Assembly: GCF_900111935.1 (NCBI RefSeq)
Contig: NZ_FOYN01000003.1
Coordinates: 710,149 to 774,148 of the forward strand
Length of the DNA: 64,000 bases
Reading direction: 5' to 3'
Origin: Halorubrum sodomense
Lineage (GTDB): Archaea; Halobacteriota; Halobacteria; Halobacteriales; Haloferacaceae
The notes beneath the pieces were generated by a model. The model saw only the letters and a program-made list of their open reading frames with translations, was not told where the DNA came from and searched no databases. A program made the translations under genes and the position numbers. Positions 15,759 to 24,110 of the stretch are shown here, piece after piece; within the stretch, counting starts at the first letter, position 1; each line of letters starts with the position of its first letter.

Positions 15759-17963
15759 TCAATCCACGATGTCCGACCCGCCCGGCGGGAGGAACTCCTG
15801 GAGCAGGTCCGCGCTGGCGACCTTGCGGACGAACGACTGGTCGGTGAACCGCTCTTTGAGGTTCCGGTAGGCCATCATCGCGGCGTCGTTCTGCGCGTAC
15901 ATCCCCGGCTCGAAGGTGACGTGCGCGGCCGCGCGGTCGACGACGGCCGAGGGCGGCCCGCCGATTGCCCGGGTGACCGGCTCGCACTGGACGCCGACGG
16001 CGATCCGGCAGGGCACGTCCTCGAAGTAGGTGCGGTCGCCGCGGATCACGAAGCTCCCCTTCTCGATGTACTCGCCGCTCTCGGGGGTCTTCGACACCTG
16101 GTCCGGCTCGACCATGTACGCGTCGCCCGCGCCGCGGCCGTCCTTCCAGTCCGACGAGTAGGAGACGGCGAACTGCGCGGCCTCGCGCAGCGTCTCCTCG
16201 GAGAAGTCGACGGGGTCGGCCGACTCCGACGGGCCAGACGCCTTGAGGATCGTCACCGGCCCCCCGTGCGTCTGCGTGTGGAAGAACCGGTCGTGTTTGC
16301 TCATGTACTTCTTCACCAGCTCCTCGTTCTGGTCGGCGTTGCGCCCGCCGATGACGAGGTAGCCCGTGGACGTGCGGAACCAGCGGAACCGCTCGAACCA
16401 GTCGTCCGGGCTCCGGATCGGGATCGAGGAGCGCGAGAGCCAGTCGGTCTCGTACGCCTCGTCGTCGCCCTCCCCGTCCGCGCCCTCGCCGCCGTCGCCG
16501 CCGCTCTCGTCGTCGGCCTGCTGCTCCGCCCACTCCCGCTTCCGTTCCCTGACCGCTTCCAGCTCCTCGCGGGTCGATTCGATGGCCGCCATCGCGCCCT
16601 CCTTCTTCTCCTCGACGCGCTTCGCCTCCCGGTAGAGGCGGTCGGCGTTGACCTCCACGCCCTCGCTCGCGTCGAGTTCGACGCGGGTCGTGCCGCCGTC
16701 GGCGTCGTCCGCCTCGGCGAGCTCGACGGTCACCGTCCCCTCGCCGCCGTCGACGTCGACGACGGCCTCCGCGGCCGGAATGCCCCGCTCCGCGCCGGCG
16801 TCGAGCGTCTCTGCGATCTCCGCCCACGGCACCTCGTTCTCGCGTGCCTCTCGGACGGTCGAGAGCACCTCGTCGACGAGGTCGTAGTGGGCGTACAGCA
16901 GCTCCGCGCGCTCTCGTTCCGCCTGCGCCTGCTCCTCGAACCCCTCGATCGCGCCCTCCTGCTGTTCGATGATCCGTTCCTGTTTGGCGATCTCCTCCTC
17001 GAAGTCCGGGCGGGACGCGCCCGCGTCGGCGGGCGCCTCGCCCTCCTCGCTAGCCTCGTTCCCGAGCCGATAGAAATACTCGTCGACGGCGGCGTTGAAG
17101 GAGTCGAACCCGACGCTCGGCAGGCCCTCGTGTTCCGCGAGCGGGAAGGGCGTCACGTCGACGACGCGGGGATCCGACCCGTCGTCTCCCGCCTCGCCTC
17201 CCTCGCCGTCGACCGACTCCTCGTACACGCGGGGGTCGACGTCGCCCGAGCGGAGCCGCTCGTCGATCCGTGCGAGCGCGTCGTGGAGCGCGCCGAGCTG
17301 GTCGTCGGTCACCGCCTCGATCGGCGTCTCCTTCTCGACGCCGGCCCGGGTACACACCTCCTCGGCGTACAGGCCGCCGAGGTTCAGCTGGGTCGCGAGT
17401 GTGCGCACCACGTCGCTGTCCGACTCGCGCATGTGGCGCTCGAACCCGCCGTAGCTCACGTCGAGCGGGTTCAGCCGGGAGGCCGGGTACTCGTACTGCG
17501 AGCCGGGCGCGACGGTCCGAGACTTGAGCCGGACGGTCGAGAGCGACCCCACCACCTCGCCCGTCTCGTCGAGCGCGGCGACGTTCCCCTGACCGAACAG
17601 CTCGGCGACGAGCGTGGTGTTCTGGTCCTCGCGCTCGAACTCGAAGGTGAGGATGCGGTCGAACTCGTACTGCTCGACGCCCGCGAAGTCGGCGCCCGAC
17701 ATCCGGTTGCGCAGCATCTTCGCGAAGTTCGGCGGGCGACCCGGCGCGTCCGCGACGTGGTCCGGGTCCGCGGCGTGCGCGCGCTTCACGTCGCCCACCT
17801 CGATCATGAGCTCGACGCGGCCGCGGTCGAAGTCGCGGAGCTTCAGCCGGAGCAGGTCGTCGTCGTAGAGGTACGCCTTGTCGACCTTCGCGCCCTCGTA
17901 CCGATTGAGCTCGGTGACGAGCGCGGCGAGGTCGATGCTCGACAGCTCCCGCTTCTGGTCCAT
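15759..17963 (-). CDS. rqcH: Ribosome quality control protein RqcH (NFACT/NEMF family)
   Basis: This is the archaeal Rqc2/NEMF homolog, which binds stalled 50S subunits and adds C-terminal Ala tails to nascent chains. Domain order over 734 residues: NFACT-N (N-terminus ELSSIDLAALVTELNRYEGAKVDK region, conserved NRMSGADF), HhH, a coiled-coil M domain at about 330-500 rich in Glu/Ala/Arg, then NFACT-R (WFRTSTGYLVIGGRNADQNE and DRFFHTQTHGGP). The DR motif needed for tRNA-dependent tailing in bacteria is present. Older annotation calls this fibronectin-binding protein. Confidence 0.93.
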   Translation of the reverse strand: MDQKRELSSIDLAALVTELNRYEGAKVDKAYLYDDDLLRLKLRDFDRGRVELMIEVGDVKRAHAADPDHVADAPGRPPNFAKMLRNRMSGADFAGVEQYEFDRILTFEFEREDQNTTLVAELFGQGNVAALDETGEVVGSLSTVRLKSRTVAPGSQYEYPASRLNPLDVSYGGFERHMRESDSDVVRTLATQLNLGGLYAEEVCTRAGVEKETPIEAVTDDQLGALHDALARIDERLRSGDVDPRVYEESVDGEGGEAGDDGSDPRVVDVTPFPLAEHEGLPSVGFDSFNAAVDEYFYRLGNEASEEGEAPADAGASRPDFEEEIAKQERIIEQQEGAIEGFEEQAQAERERAELLYAHYDLVDEVLSTVREARENEVPWAEIAETLDAGAERGIPAAEAVVDVDGGEGTVTVELAEADDADGGTTRVELDASEGVEVNADRLYREAKRVEEKKEGAMAAIESTREELEAVRERKREWAEQQADDESGGDGGEGADGEGDDEAYETDWLSRSSIPIRSPDDWFERFRWFRTSTGYLVIGGRNADQNEELVKKYMSKHDRFFHTQTHGGPVTILKASGPSESADPVDFSEETLREAAQFAVSYSSDWKDGRGAGDAYMVEPDQVSKTPESGEYIEKGSFVIRGDRTYFEDVPCRIAVGVQCEPVTRAIGGPPSAVVDRAAAHVTFEPGMYAQNDAAMMAYRNLKERFTDQSFVRKVASADLLQEFLPPGGSDIVD

Positions 17964-18038
17964 ACTCGAAAGACACCGCCGGGCCGGAAAAAGGCGTGTC
18001 GTTGTGGGGACGAGTCGCGTTTCGTCGTATCCCCGCAG

Positions 18039-19376
18039 TTACTTCTTTTTCTTCTTGTTCTTCCCGTTCTTCTTCGCCAGCGACTCGACGGTGTTCAGGG
18101 CGTTGATGCGACCGGCGCCGAGCTCGGGGTCGCTCTTGCCGTTCACAAGCTCCGCGCCCTGCTGGATCGCCTGCTCGACCTGACTCGGACCCGCGTTCGG
18201 TTCGAGTTCGCGGACCAAAGCTGCGAGCCCTGCGACCTGCGGCGCCGAGAACGACGTGCCGGCGATGTACACGTACGCACCCCGCTCCAGCGGGTAGGTG
18301 GTGAACACGAGGTTCGTGGGGAACGGGAACGGCGTGTCCGTCGAGAGCGTCTTTTCGAGCGTCTCGTAGCCGCCGCCCGGCGCCGCAACGTCGATTTCGT
18401 TCGTGCCGAAGTTCGAGTAGAACACCAGTTCGTCGTTCGGTCCGGTCGCGCTCACGCTGAACGCCGCCGGGACGCTGTTCGGGAGGCTGAACCCGCCGCC
18501 CTGCTGGAGGTTACCTCCCGCGTTGCCGGCGCTGGCTGTAACCACGGTCCCGCGGCGCACCGCGCTCTGGAACACGGTCTGGATCGCGGCGCGGATACCG
18601 CCCTGGTTAGCTTGAGGCGGAAGAACGCCTGGAACGCCGAGGCTGAAGTTCGCGACGTCGGCGCCGACCGCCGCGGCGTAGTCGATCCCGGCGAAGATGT
18701 CGATGAAGCGCGCACCGCCCTCGTCCGGGAACACGCGGACCGGGATCAACTCGGTGTCGGGTGCGACGCCGACGATCCCTTGGTCACCGGTCGCGCCGAC
18801 GACACCGGCGACGGCCGTCCCGTGGCCGCGCACCTCGTCGTCCGCGCCGTCGGTGGCGCTGGCGTCCTCGGGGATGAACGTCGCCGCGAGGTCCTCGTTC
18901 ACGTTGCCGAGGTCGGGGTGATCGAAGTCGATCCCCGTGTCGACGACCGCCACGCTCGTGCCCTCGCCGGTCGCGAACTCCCGCGCCTCGCCGGCGTCGA
19001 TCCGACGGTTGTCCCACTGGAGTTCGGCGAATGCGGGCTCTTCGTCGGTCTCGTCCGGGTCGACCACCCGGCGGTCGACGGGCTCGGTGAAGTCGAGCCT
19101 GACGTCCCGTGAGACCGCGGACACGCCCGCGACGCCCGAGAGGTCGCTCTCGGCGTCCGCCGGTCCACGAACGCCGAGGATCTCTCCGTCCGCGACGGTG
19201 CGGAACACCTCGAACCCGGCGTCCGCGACCGCGTCCGAGACGCCGTTCCCCTTCCCGGTGACGACGTACTCCACCGACCCGTCGCTCGCCGAGGCGAGGC
19301 CGGCGACCGAGACCGAGGCGCCCGCCGCGCCGATACCTTTCAACAGCGTCCGTCTGTCGAGTAACATGGTAACCAT
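18039..19376 (-). CDS. Subtilisin-like serine protease (S8), Tat-exported
   Basis: This is an extracellular subtilase. A twin-arginine signal (DRRTLLKG, hydrophobic to ASASD) precedes an inhibitor-like propeptide of about 90 residues. The catalytic triad is Asp146 (VAVVDTGID), His185 (VRGHGTAVAG) and Ser375 (AGTSFSAPQVAG); the oxyanion Asn is Asn285 (ASAGNAGG). Catalysis should therefore be intact. The C-terminus ends in NGKNKKKKK, an odd lysine run for an acidic haloarchaeal proteome. Halolysins usually have an extra C-terminal domain, which is absent. A second ATG lies three codons in and cannot be excluded as start. Confidence 0.92.
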   Translation of the reverse strand: MVTMLLDRRTLLKGIGAAGASVSVAGLASASDGSVEYVVTGKGNGVSDAVADAGFEVFRTVADGEILGVRGPADAESDLSGVAGVSAVSRDVRLDFTEPVDRRVVDPDETDEEPAFAELQWDNRRIDAGEAREFATGEGTSVAVVDTGIDFDHPDLGNVNEDLAATFIPEDASATDGADDEVRGHGTAVAGVVGATGDQGIVGVAPDTELIPVRVFPDEGGARFIDIFAGIDYAAAVGADVANFSLGVPGVLPPQANQGGIRAAIQTVFQSAVRRGTVVTASAGNAGGNLQQGGGFSLPNSVPAAFSVSATGPNDELVFYSNFGTNEIDVAAPGGGYETLEKTLSTDTPFPFPTNLVFTTYPLERGAYVYIAGTSFSAPQVAGLAALVRELEPNAGPSQVEQAIQQGAELVNGKSDPELGAGRINALNTVESLAKKNGKNKKKKK

Positions 19377-19409
19377 CCCCGTGCGGGGTATGCCGTGCCA
19401 CGGACCGAA

Positions 19410-19425
19410 CTCATTTAAATAATTT
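19410..19425 (-). promoter_or_regulatory. Probable TATA region of the subtilase gene
   Basis: The AT-rich run catttaaataatttgg lies about 35-50 bases before the subtilase start and resembles the haloarchaeal TATA consensus in an otherwise GC-rich stretch. Confidence 0.45.
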
Positions 19426-19458
19426 GGCTACCGAGTAGTTGTTTTAACGTCACAGGTA

Positions 19459-19471
19459 GAGTATTATACTC
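19459..19471. promoter_or_regulatory. Palindrome gagtattatactc upstream of the subtilase gene
   Basis: A perfect 13-base odd palindrome (arms gagtat and atactc around a central t), about 35-45 bases upstream of the TATA-like run. It could be a regulator site for the protease gene; the regulator is unknown. Confidence 0.35.
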
Positions 19472-19505
19472 GTTGCGTGGACGACGAAGGGCGACGCGGC
19501 GGGCG

Positions 19506-21245
19506 CTACAACCGCTTCGACACGTACGGCCCGTCCTGCCGGTAGCCGAGCTTGTTGCGGTAGTACTCGCGGGCGCCGATGCCGGAGATGACGGCGATTT
19601 TCCCGTACCCGGCCTCGCGGGACAGCTCCTCGGCGCGTTCGAGCAGTTTCGTCCCGTACCCCTGATGCTGCCAGTCGCCGTCGCCGCCGATGCCGACCTC
19701 GTTGCCGTACACGTGGAGCTCGCGGACCAGGGCGGCGTCTTCGAGTTCGCGGCGGATCGGGTCACCCTCGGTGCCCGCCGCGCCCGGCTGGTCGGGGGCG
19801 AACGAGGGGAACCGCAGGCGGCAGAAGCCGACGAGGAGGTCGCGGACCGGGTCCTCGAAGGAGATGAAGTGCTCCGTGCCGCCGCCGGCCTCGTAGGTCA
19901 GCACGTCGAGTTCGACGTCGTCGGGGTCCGGGTCGGCGTCGTTGTGCCCGACCTCCCGGGCGCGGATATCGCGCTGGACGATCCCCTTCTCCTCGGCGCG
20001 CTGGGCCGCGAGCTGGCGGAGGTTGGACTTCTGGACGCCGGCGTCGATGAAGTCCGCGGGGATGTCGCGCTGGACGCGCTGGAGCCGCGTGTACTTCGGG
20101 ATCAGGTCCATGACCTCGGCGACGACATCGGCCGCCTCCTCGCTCGTGAGCGGGTCGAAGTCGTCTCGGCGCCAGCGGTCGTACACCCGGGTTCCCTCGA
20201 CGACGAGCGTGGGGTAGATCTTCAGGTAGTCCGGGCGCCAGTCGGGATTGTCGAACAGCTGCCGGAAGTCCTCCAGACACATCTCCCGGGTCATTCCCGG
20301 CTGGCCCGGCATCATGTGGAAGCCGACCTTGAACGCGGCGTCGCGCAGGCGGCGGTTGGCGTTGCGGGAGGCCTCGTTTCCGTGCCCGCGGTGCATGTCG
20401 CGGTTGATCCGCTCGTAGGTGGTCTGGACGCCGACTTCGACCTTGGTACCACCGAGATCGAGCATCCGGTCGATCTGCTCGGGGTCACACCAGTCGGGCT
20501 TCGTCTCGAAGGTGGTGCCGATGTTGCGGATCTCGTTCGTCTCGTTTTCCGCGATCACGTCCTCGAGGTACTCGAACTCGGTGTCTTCCGGCGCGGGCGC
20601 GAACGACTCGCCCTCGGCCGGCTCCGGCTCCTTGTCGAGGTCGTAGTCGTTCATCGCCTGGAGCGCGCGCTTCACGAACCACTCCTGGTAGTCGTGCGAG
20701 CGCGCGGTCATCGTCCCGCCCATCAGGATGAGCTCCACCTTGTCGACCGGGTGGCCGATCTTCCGGAGCTGTTCGAGCCGGAGGGTGACCTGCCCGTACG
20801 GGTCGTAGTCGTTCTGCTCGCCGCGCGCGGCGGCGGGCTCGTGGCCCGTGTACGACTGCGCCGAGGAGAACTCCGAGGCCGGACCGCCGGGACAGTAGAG
20901 GCACTTCCCGTGGGGGCACAGCTCGGGGGAGGTCATGATCGCGACCGGCGAGACGCCCGAGGCGGTCCGGACGGGCTTGCGCTGGACCACCTCGATCACG
21001 TCGTCGCGCGCCTCGGACGGGGCGTGGTCGAGGATCTCGGTGTTCTTCGGCACCTTCGGGGAGCCGAACTCCGAGCAGGCGTCGAGCTTGGCGCGTTCGA
21101 GGTCGTCGCGCTCGATCTCGCCGTCGAGGATGCGATCGACGAGGTGCTCGCAGGTGCGGACGAACGCCTCGGAGTCGGTGGCATCCGCGGCGGCGTCGTC
21201 GCCCTCGCTACCGGCGTCCCCGTCACTCGCCGCGTCGGTACTCAT
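19506..21245 (-). CDS. elp3: tRNA uridine(34) 5-carboxymethylaminomethyl synthase Elp3
   Basis: Archaeal Elp3 combines a radical SAM domain and a GNAT acetyltransferase domain to modify wobble uridine 34. Cysteines 110, 115 and 118 (CPHGKCLYCPGG) bind the 4Fe-4S cluster. The C-terminal acetyl-CoA motif HQGYGTKLLERAEELSRE and the ending YYRNKLGYRQDGPYVSKRL are typical. Length 579 is usual for archaeal Elp3, which works without the other Elongator subunits. The N-terminal 25 residues are an acidic extension. Confidence 0.94.
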   Translation of the reverse strand: MSTDAASDGDAGSEGDDAAADATDSEAFVRTCEHLVDRILDGEIERDDLERAKLDACSEFGSPKVPKNTEILDHAPSEARDDVIEVVQRKPVRTASGVSPVAIMTSPELCPHGKCLYCPGGPASEFSSAQSYTGHEPAAARGEQNDYDPYGQVTLRLEQLRKIGHPVDKVELILMGGTMTARSHDYQEWFVKRALQAMNDYDLDKEPEPAEGESFAPAPEDTEFEYLEDVIAENETNEIRNIGTTFETKPDWCDPEQIDRMLDLGGTKVEVGVQTTYERINRDMHRGHGNEASRNANRRLRDAAFKVGFHMMPGQPGMTREMCLEDFRQLFDNPDWRPDYLKIYPTLVVEGTRVYDRWRRDDFDPLTSEEAADVVAEVMDLIPKYTRLQRVQRDIPADFIDAGVQKSNLRQLAAQRAEEKGIVQRDIRAREVGHNDADPDPDDVELDVLTYEAGGGTEHFISFEDPVRDLLVGFCRLRFPSFAPDQPGAAGTEGDPIRRELEDAALVRELHVYGNEVGIGGDGDWQHQGYGTKLLERAEELSREAGYGKIAVISGIGAREYYRNKLGYRQDGPYVSKRL

Positions 21246-21451
21246 TACGCTCCGATCGACGGGTTTCGGAGTTAAGCGTGTCGCACCGATTCGTGAGAGG
21301 GGTGCGCGTCGGCAGCAGAGCGGGAGTCGGCGCCACGGCTCCGACCGCTCAACGCCGCGTTTCCCGCCTCGACGAAACGAAATTCGAGTTCTCGACCGCT
21401 CGGCTATACGAGGGCTTCAGATCTGACAAATCGGCGAGCGACACCACCGAA
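21246..21451. other. Intergenic region between elp3 and repeat copy B
   Basis: No gene or tRNA is visible. The stretch precedes the divergent elp3 start and ends where repeat copy B is truncated. Confidence 0.5.
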
Positions 21452-21618
21452 GCGCCCGCCTCCCGGCTGCCCCTTCGAGTCCCACCCGACCACGACCGCA
21501 CAACACCTCTCCCCTCCCCAGCCTCGTCAGTCGCCGTCGCTTTGCTCCGGCGACTGACTCCCTCGCGCGGTGCTGTCTCGCGGCCGCCGATGGCGGCCGC
21601 TCGCAGGCACGCGCCACC
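21452..21618 (-). repeat. Dispersed structured repeat, copy B (truncated)
   Basis: Read on the minus strand this copy has the conserved opening ggtggcgcgtgcctgcgagc and an inner gcggccgcc-atc-ggcggccgc hairpin. A perfect 11-bp helix follows (21558-21548 with 21536-21526) with a loop like that of copy A, then the blocks gacgaggctggggagg and gggactcgaaggggcag. It breaks off inside the 5' arm of the long helix (cagccgggagg), so the 3' arm, apical loop and tail are missing. The 11-bp helix differs from copy A at several positions, with matching changes in the other arm. The orientation is opposite to copies A and C. Confidence 0.6.
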
Positions 21619-21686
21619 GCGACCGCACGTTCGGGGGGTGGAACCGAACCCGCTCGTTTTAGGCAGGGCGCGGCGTACCCCGCCCC

Positions 21687-23204
21687 GTGCTACGGAAGGA
21701 CCTCCTGCGCGTCTCCCGGGCGGGCGGCGGCTACCGCCCGCAGTTCACCGGCCGGGAACACCGCCCGCTCGCGGCCCGCGTCCTCGGGACGTTCGAGTCG
21801 CACGTCGGCGAGCGGCGCGGCGACCTCGACGACGCGCTGGCGGACCTGGAGGCCGACGCCGCCGCCCGGAACGGCGACTTCAAGCTCGTCCGCGGGCTCG
21901 CGGCGCTCGTCGAGCGCGAGTGCGAGTTCGAGACGCGCGCGCCGGTCCCGCCGCGTCGCGTCCGGCGGGCCGCGTTCGAGGCGGCCGAAGCGGTCGGCGT
22001 CGCGAACGAGGCGGACCGGGAGGTCGCGGTCGAGCGCGCCGCCGACGCGCTCGGGATCGGCGCGGGCGAGGTGGAGGCGTCGCTGTACGCCGACCGCGAC
22101 GTCGAGCAAGTGCTCGTCGACGCCGACGTGCGCTGGGACCCCGACGCCCTCCTGGAGCAGTACGATCTTTCGCTCGCCCAGACCGCGCTCTTCGACGCCA
22201 CCGAGGTCCGGGTGCGGTCGAACGACCCGAAGCGGCTCGTCTCCGCCGTCAAGCGACTCCGACTGATGTACGAGGTGAAAAAGACTCCGGACGGCCGCGA
22301 GCTCGTCGTCACCGGCCCGGACCGGCTGTTCTCGCGCACCCGCCGCTACGGGACCGCGTTCGCGCGGCTGCTCCGAACGGTCGCGGAGTCGGCCGAGTGG
22401 TCGCTGGAGGCGACGATCGACGACCGCGGGCGCGAGCGCACGATGCGCCTCTCGGACGGCGACGTGACCGTGCCGGACGTCGAGCCCGTCGCGGAGCCCG
22501 ACTTCGACAGCGGGGTCGAGGCCGACTTCGCCGGGCGGGTCCGCGGGCTCGACCTCGACTGGACCTTGGTACGGGAGCCCGAACCCCTCGAAACGGGCGC
22601 GAGCGTGATGATCCCGGACTTCGCGTTCGACTACGACCACGCCGACTTCCGGCTCTTCTTCGAGGTGATGGGCTTCTGGACCCCCGAGTACGTCGAAAAG
22701 AAGCTCTCCCAGCTCGCGGACGTGGAGGACGTGGACCTTCTCGTGGCCGTCGACGAGAGCCTCGGCGTCGGCGAGGAGATAGCCGCGCGCGACCACCGCG
22801 TCGTCACCTACTCGGGGACGGTGCGCGTGAAGGACGTGGTCGACGTGCTCCGCGAGTACGAGGACGAGTTCGTCGCGGACGCGGCCGCCGCCCTCCCCGA
22901 TTCCCTCTCGCCCGACGCCGACGCGATCGGACTCGACGACCTCGCGGACGAGCGCGGCGTGAGCGTCGAGGCGATAGCTGACAAGGCGTTCCCCGACCAC
23001 GAGCGCATCGGGCGGACGCTCGTGCGGCCGGCGGTGTTGGCGGCGATCGACGACGAGATCGAGGCCGGGATGGCGCTCTCGGCGGCCGAAGCGGTCCTCG
23101 ACGATCACGGCATCGACGACGCGAGCGCGGCCCTCTCGCGGCTCGGCTACCGGGTCGAATGGGAGGGGCTCGGCGGGGGAACGGTTCGGGAGAAATCGGA
23201 ATAA
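21687..23204 (+). CDS. bax1: Bax1-type nuclease (DUF790)
   Basis: This DUF790 protein has a C-terminal restriction-endonuclease-like domain at about residues 300-370: the PDFAFDYDHADF stretch, FFEVMGFW, and lysines after WTPEYVE give the PD...E..K pattern. In Sulfolobus-type archaea the DUF790 protein Bax1 pairs with XPB helicase and cuts bubble DNA as an XPG-like nuclease; the two genes are normally neighbours. Here no helicase gene is adjacent. Instead, repeat copies B and C flank the gene. GTG at 21687 is the start (LRKDLLRVSRAGG). It is 505 residues, a normal length. Confidence 0.85.
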   Translation: MLRKDLLRVSRAGGGYRPQFTGREHRPLAARVLGTFESHVGERRGDLDDALADLEADAAARNGDFKLVRGLAALVERECEFETRAPVPPRRVRRAAFEAAEAVGVANEADREVAVERAADALGIGAGEVEASLYADRDVEQVLVDADVRWDPDALLEQYDLSLAQTALFDATEVRVRSNDPKRLVSAVKRLRLMYEVKKTPDGRELVVTGPDRLFSRTRRYGTAFARLLRTVAESAEWSLEATIDDRGRERTMRLSDGDVTVPDVEPVAEPDFDSGVEADFAGRVRGLDLDWTLVREPEPLETGASVMIPDFAFDYDHADFRLFFEVMGFWTPEYVEKKLSQLADVEDVDLLVAVDESLGVGEEIAARDHRVVTYSGTVRVKDVVDVLREYEDEFVADAAAALPDSLSPDADAIGLDDLADERGVSVEAIADKAFPDHERIGRTLVRPAVLAAIDDEIEAGMALSAAEAVLDDHGIDDASAALSRLGYRVEWEGLGGGTVREKSE

Positions 23205-23205
23205 C

Positions 23206-23216
23206 GTATTTAACTA
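23206..23216 (+). promoter_or_regulatory. TATA-like box upstream of repeat copy C
   Basis: The sequence gtatttaacta begins two bases after the bax1 stop codon and ends six bases before the repeat start at 23223. Its placement mirrors that of the box before copy A. Confidence 0.45.
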
Positions 23217-23217
23217 A

Positions 23218-23545
23218 GTGCCGTGGCGCGCGCCTCCGAGCGCCCAGCGGGCGCGAGTAGCGAGAGACCGGAGGTCTCTCTGACAGCCGGCGGCTTCGCC
23301 GCCGGCGAGAGCGCGTGCGAGGGAGTCACGAGCGCTTTTAACCGCGAGCGACGAGGCCGGGGAGGCGTGAGGTGCCGTGCGGTCGCGGTCGGGTGGGACT
23401 CAAAGGGGCAGTCGCGAGGCCGCCGTAGGCGACGTAAGCACCGCAGGGAGCGAGCGAAGCGAGCGACTGAGGAGCGCAACGAGCGTACGGCGGCCTCGCG
23501 GCTGGGGCTTTGGAGGTGTTCACCGGCGATCCGCAATCAACCACT
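23218..23545 (+). repeat. Dispersed structured repeat, copy C (candidate non-coding RNA)
   Basis: This copy has the same block order as copy A. The opening gtggcgcgcgcct is followed by a gcgccc-agc-gggcgc hairpin. Two extra hairpins absent from copy A come next: gagagacc-gga-ggtctctc and gccggcggc-ttc-gccgccggc. Then come the blocks gacgaggccggggagg and gggactcaaaggggcag, and a 19-bp helix (23409-23427 with 23486-23504, one G-U pair) enclosing gacgtaagcacc and gaggagcgcaacgag. The tail is ctggggctttggaggtgttc. The 19-bp helix differs from copy A at about eight positions, yet both arms still pair. The second helix of copies A and B is degenerate here. It starts directly after the bax1 stop. 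Confidence 0.6.
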
Positions 23546-23579
23546 CATAAATAACAAAACGGTTCGTTAACCTGTTCAG

Positions 23580-24110
23580 TCACTCCACGACGGGCAGGTC
23601 GGCCCGACTGCCCTTCGGGACCACGGAGCGAAGCTCGTCGTATAAATACAGCCCGACCCCGATCGGCACCGACTCGCCGGCGACCTCGTGGGTCGCGATG
23701 AGGTAGCCCCAGTCGCCGTCCCACTCGGGGAGGTCCTGATCGTCGCCGGCCGCGAACCGAGACGCTCGCTCGGGGTCCAGTTCGATCACGTTCTTCGTCG
23801 CGCGCGATCCGAACCGCGAGACCGCTCGGCCGGTCGGCTTCCAGTGCTCCTGTCGCGTCCGGAGGAAGGTCATCCCGATCGCCTCTACCTCGCTCGGGTC
23901 CGTCGTCTCGCCGTTGAAGATCCAGACCTTCCCGGCGCCCTTCTCCCAGAAGCTGTATCCTTCGAACACCTCTCGCTCGATCCCGAACCGTTCGTCCCAC
24001 CAGTCGAGGACCTCCGCGCGGCTCGCGCGGCCCTCGACCTCGCGGTCGGCGGGCGTCTCGGGGAGGCGGTCGAACCGCTGGCCGTCGTTGGTGGGGGCGT
24101 CGTCGGTCAC
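23580..24110 (-). CDS. PUA-like RNA-binding partner of NSUN methyltransferase (COG3270-like)
   Basis: The 176-residue protein resembles the C-terminal, PUA-like module found fused to or beside NOL1/NOP2/Sun RNA methyltransferases (COG3270 type), with WDERFGIEREVFEGYSFWEKG and a TGRAVSRFG motif. GTG at 24110 was chosen because it overlaps the stop of the methyltransferase gene (GTGA), giving a coupled two-gene operon. It probably helps bind the rRNA or tRNA substrate; the role is inferred from context and fold resemblance. Confidence 0.75.
   Translation of the reverse strand: MTDDAPTNDGQRFDRLPETPADREVEGRASRAEVLDWWDERFGIEREVFEGYSFWEKGAGKVWIFNGETTDPSEVEAIGMTFLRTRQEHWKPTGRAVSRFGSRATKNVIELDPERASRFAAGDDQDLPEWDGDWGYLIATHEVAGESVPIGVGLYLYDELRSVVPKGSRADLPVVE

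Noticed and set aside
15681..19112. A 1143-codon open frame on the plus strand
   Set aside because: It lies entirely antisense to rqcH and the subtilase, is Arg/Val/Asp-rich in the way antisense frames of GC-rich genes are, and shows no domain.
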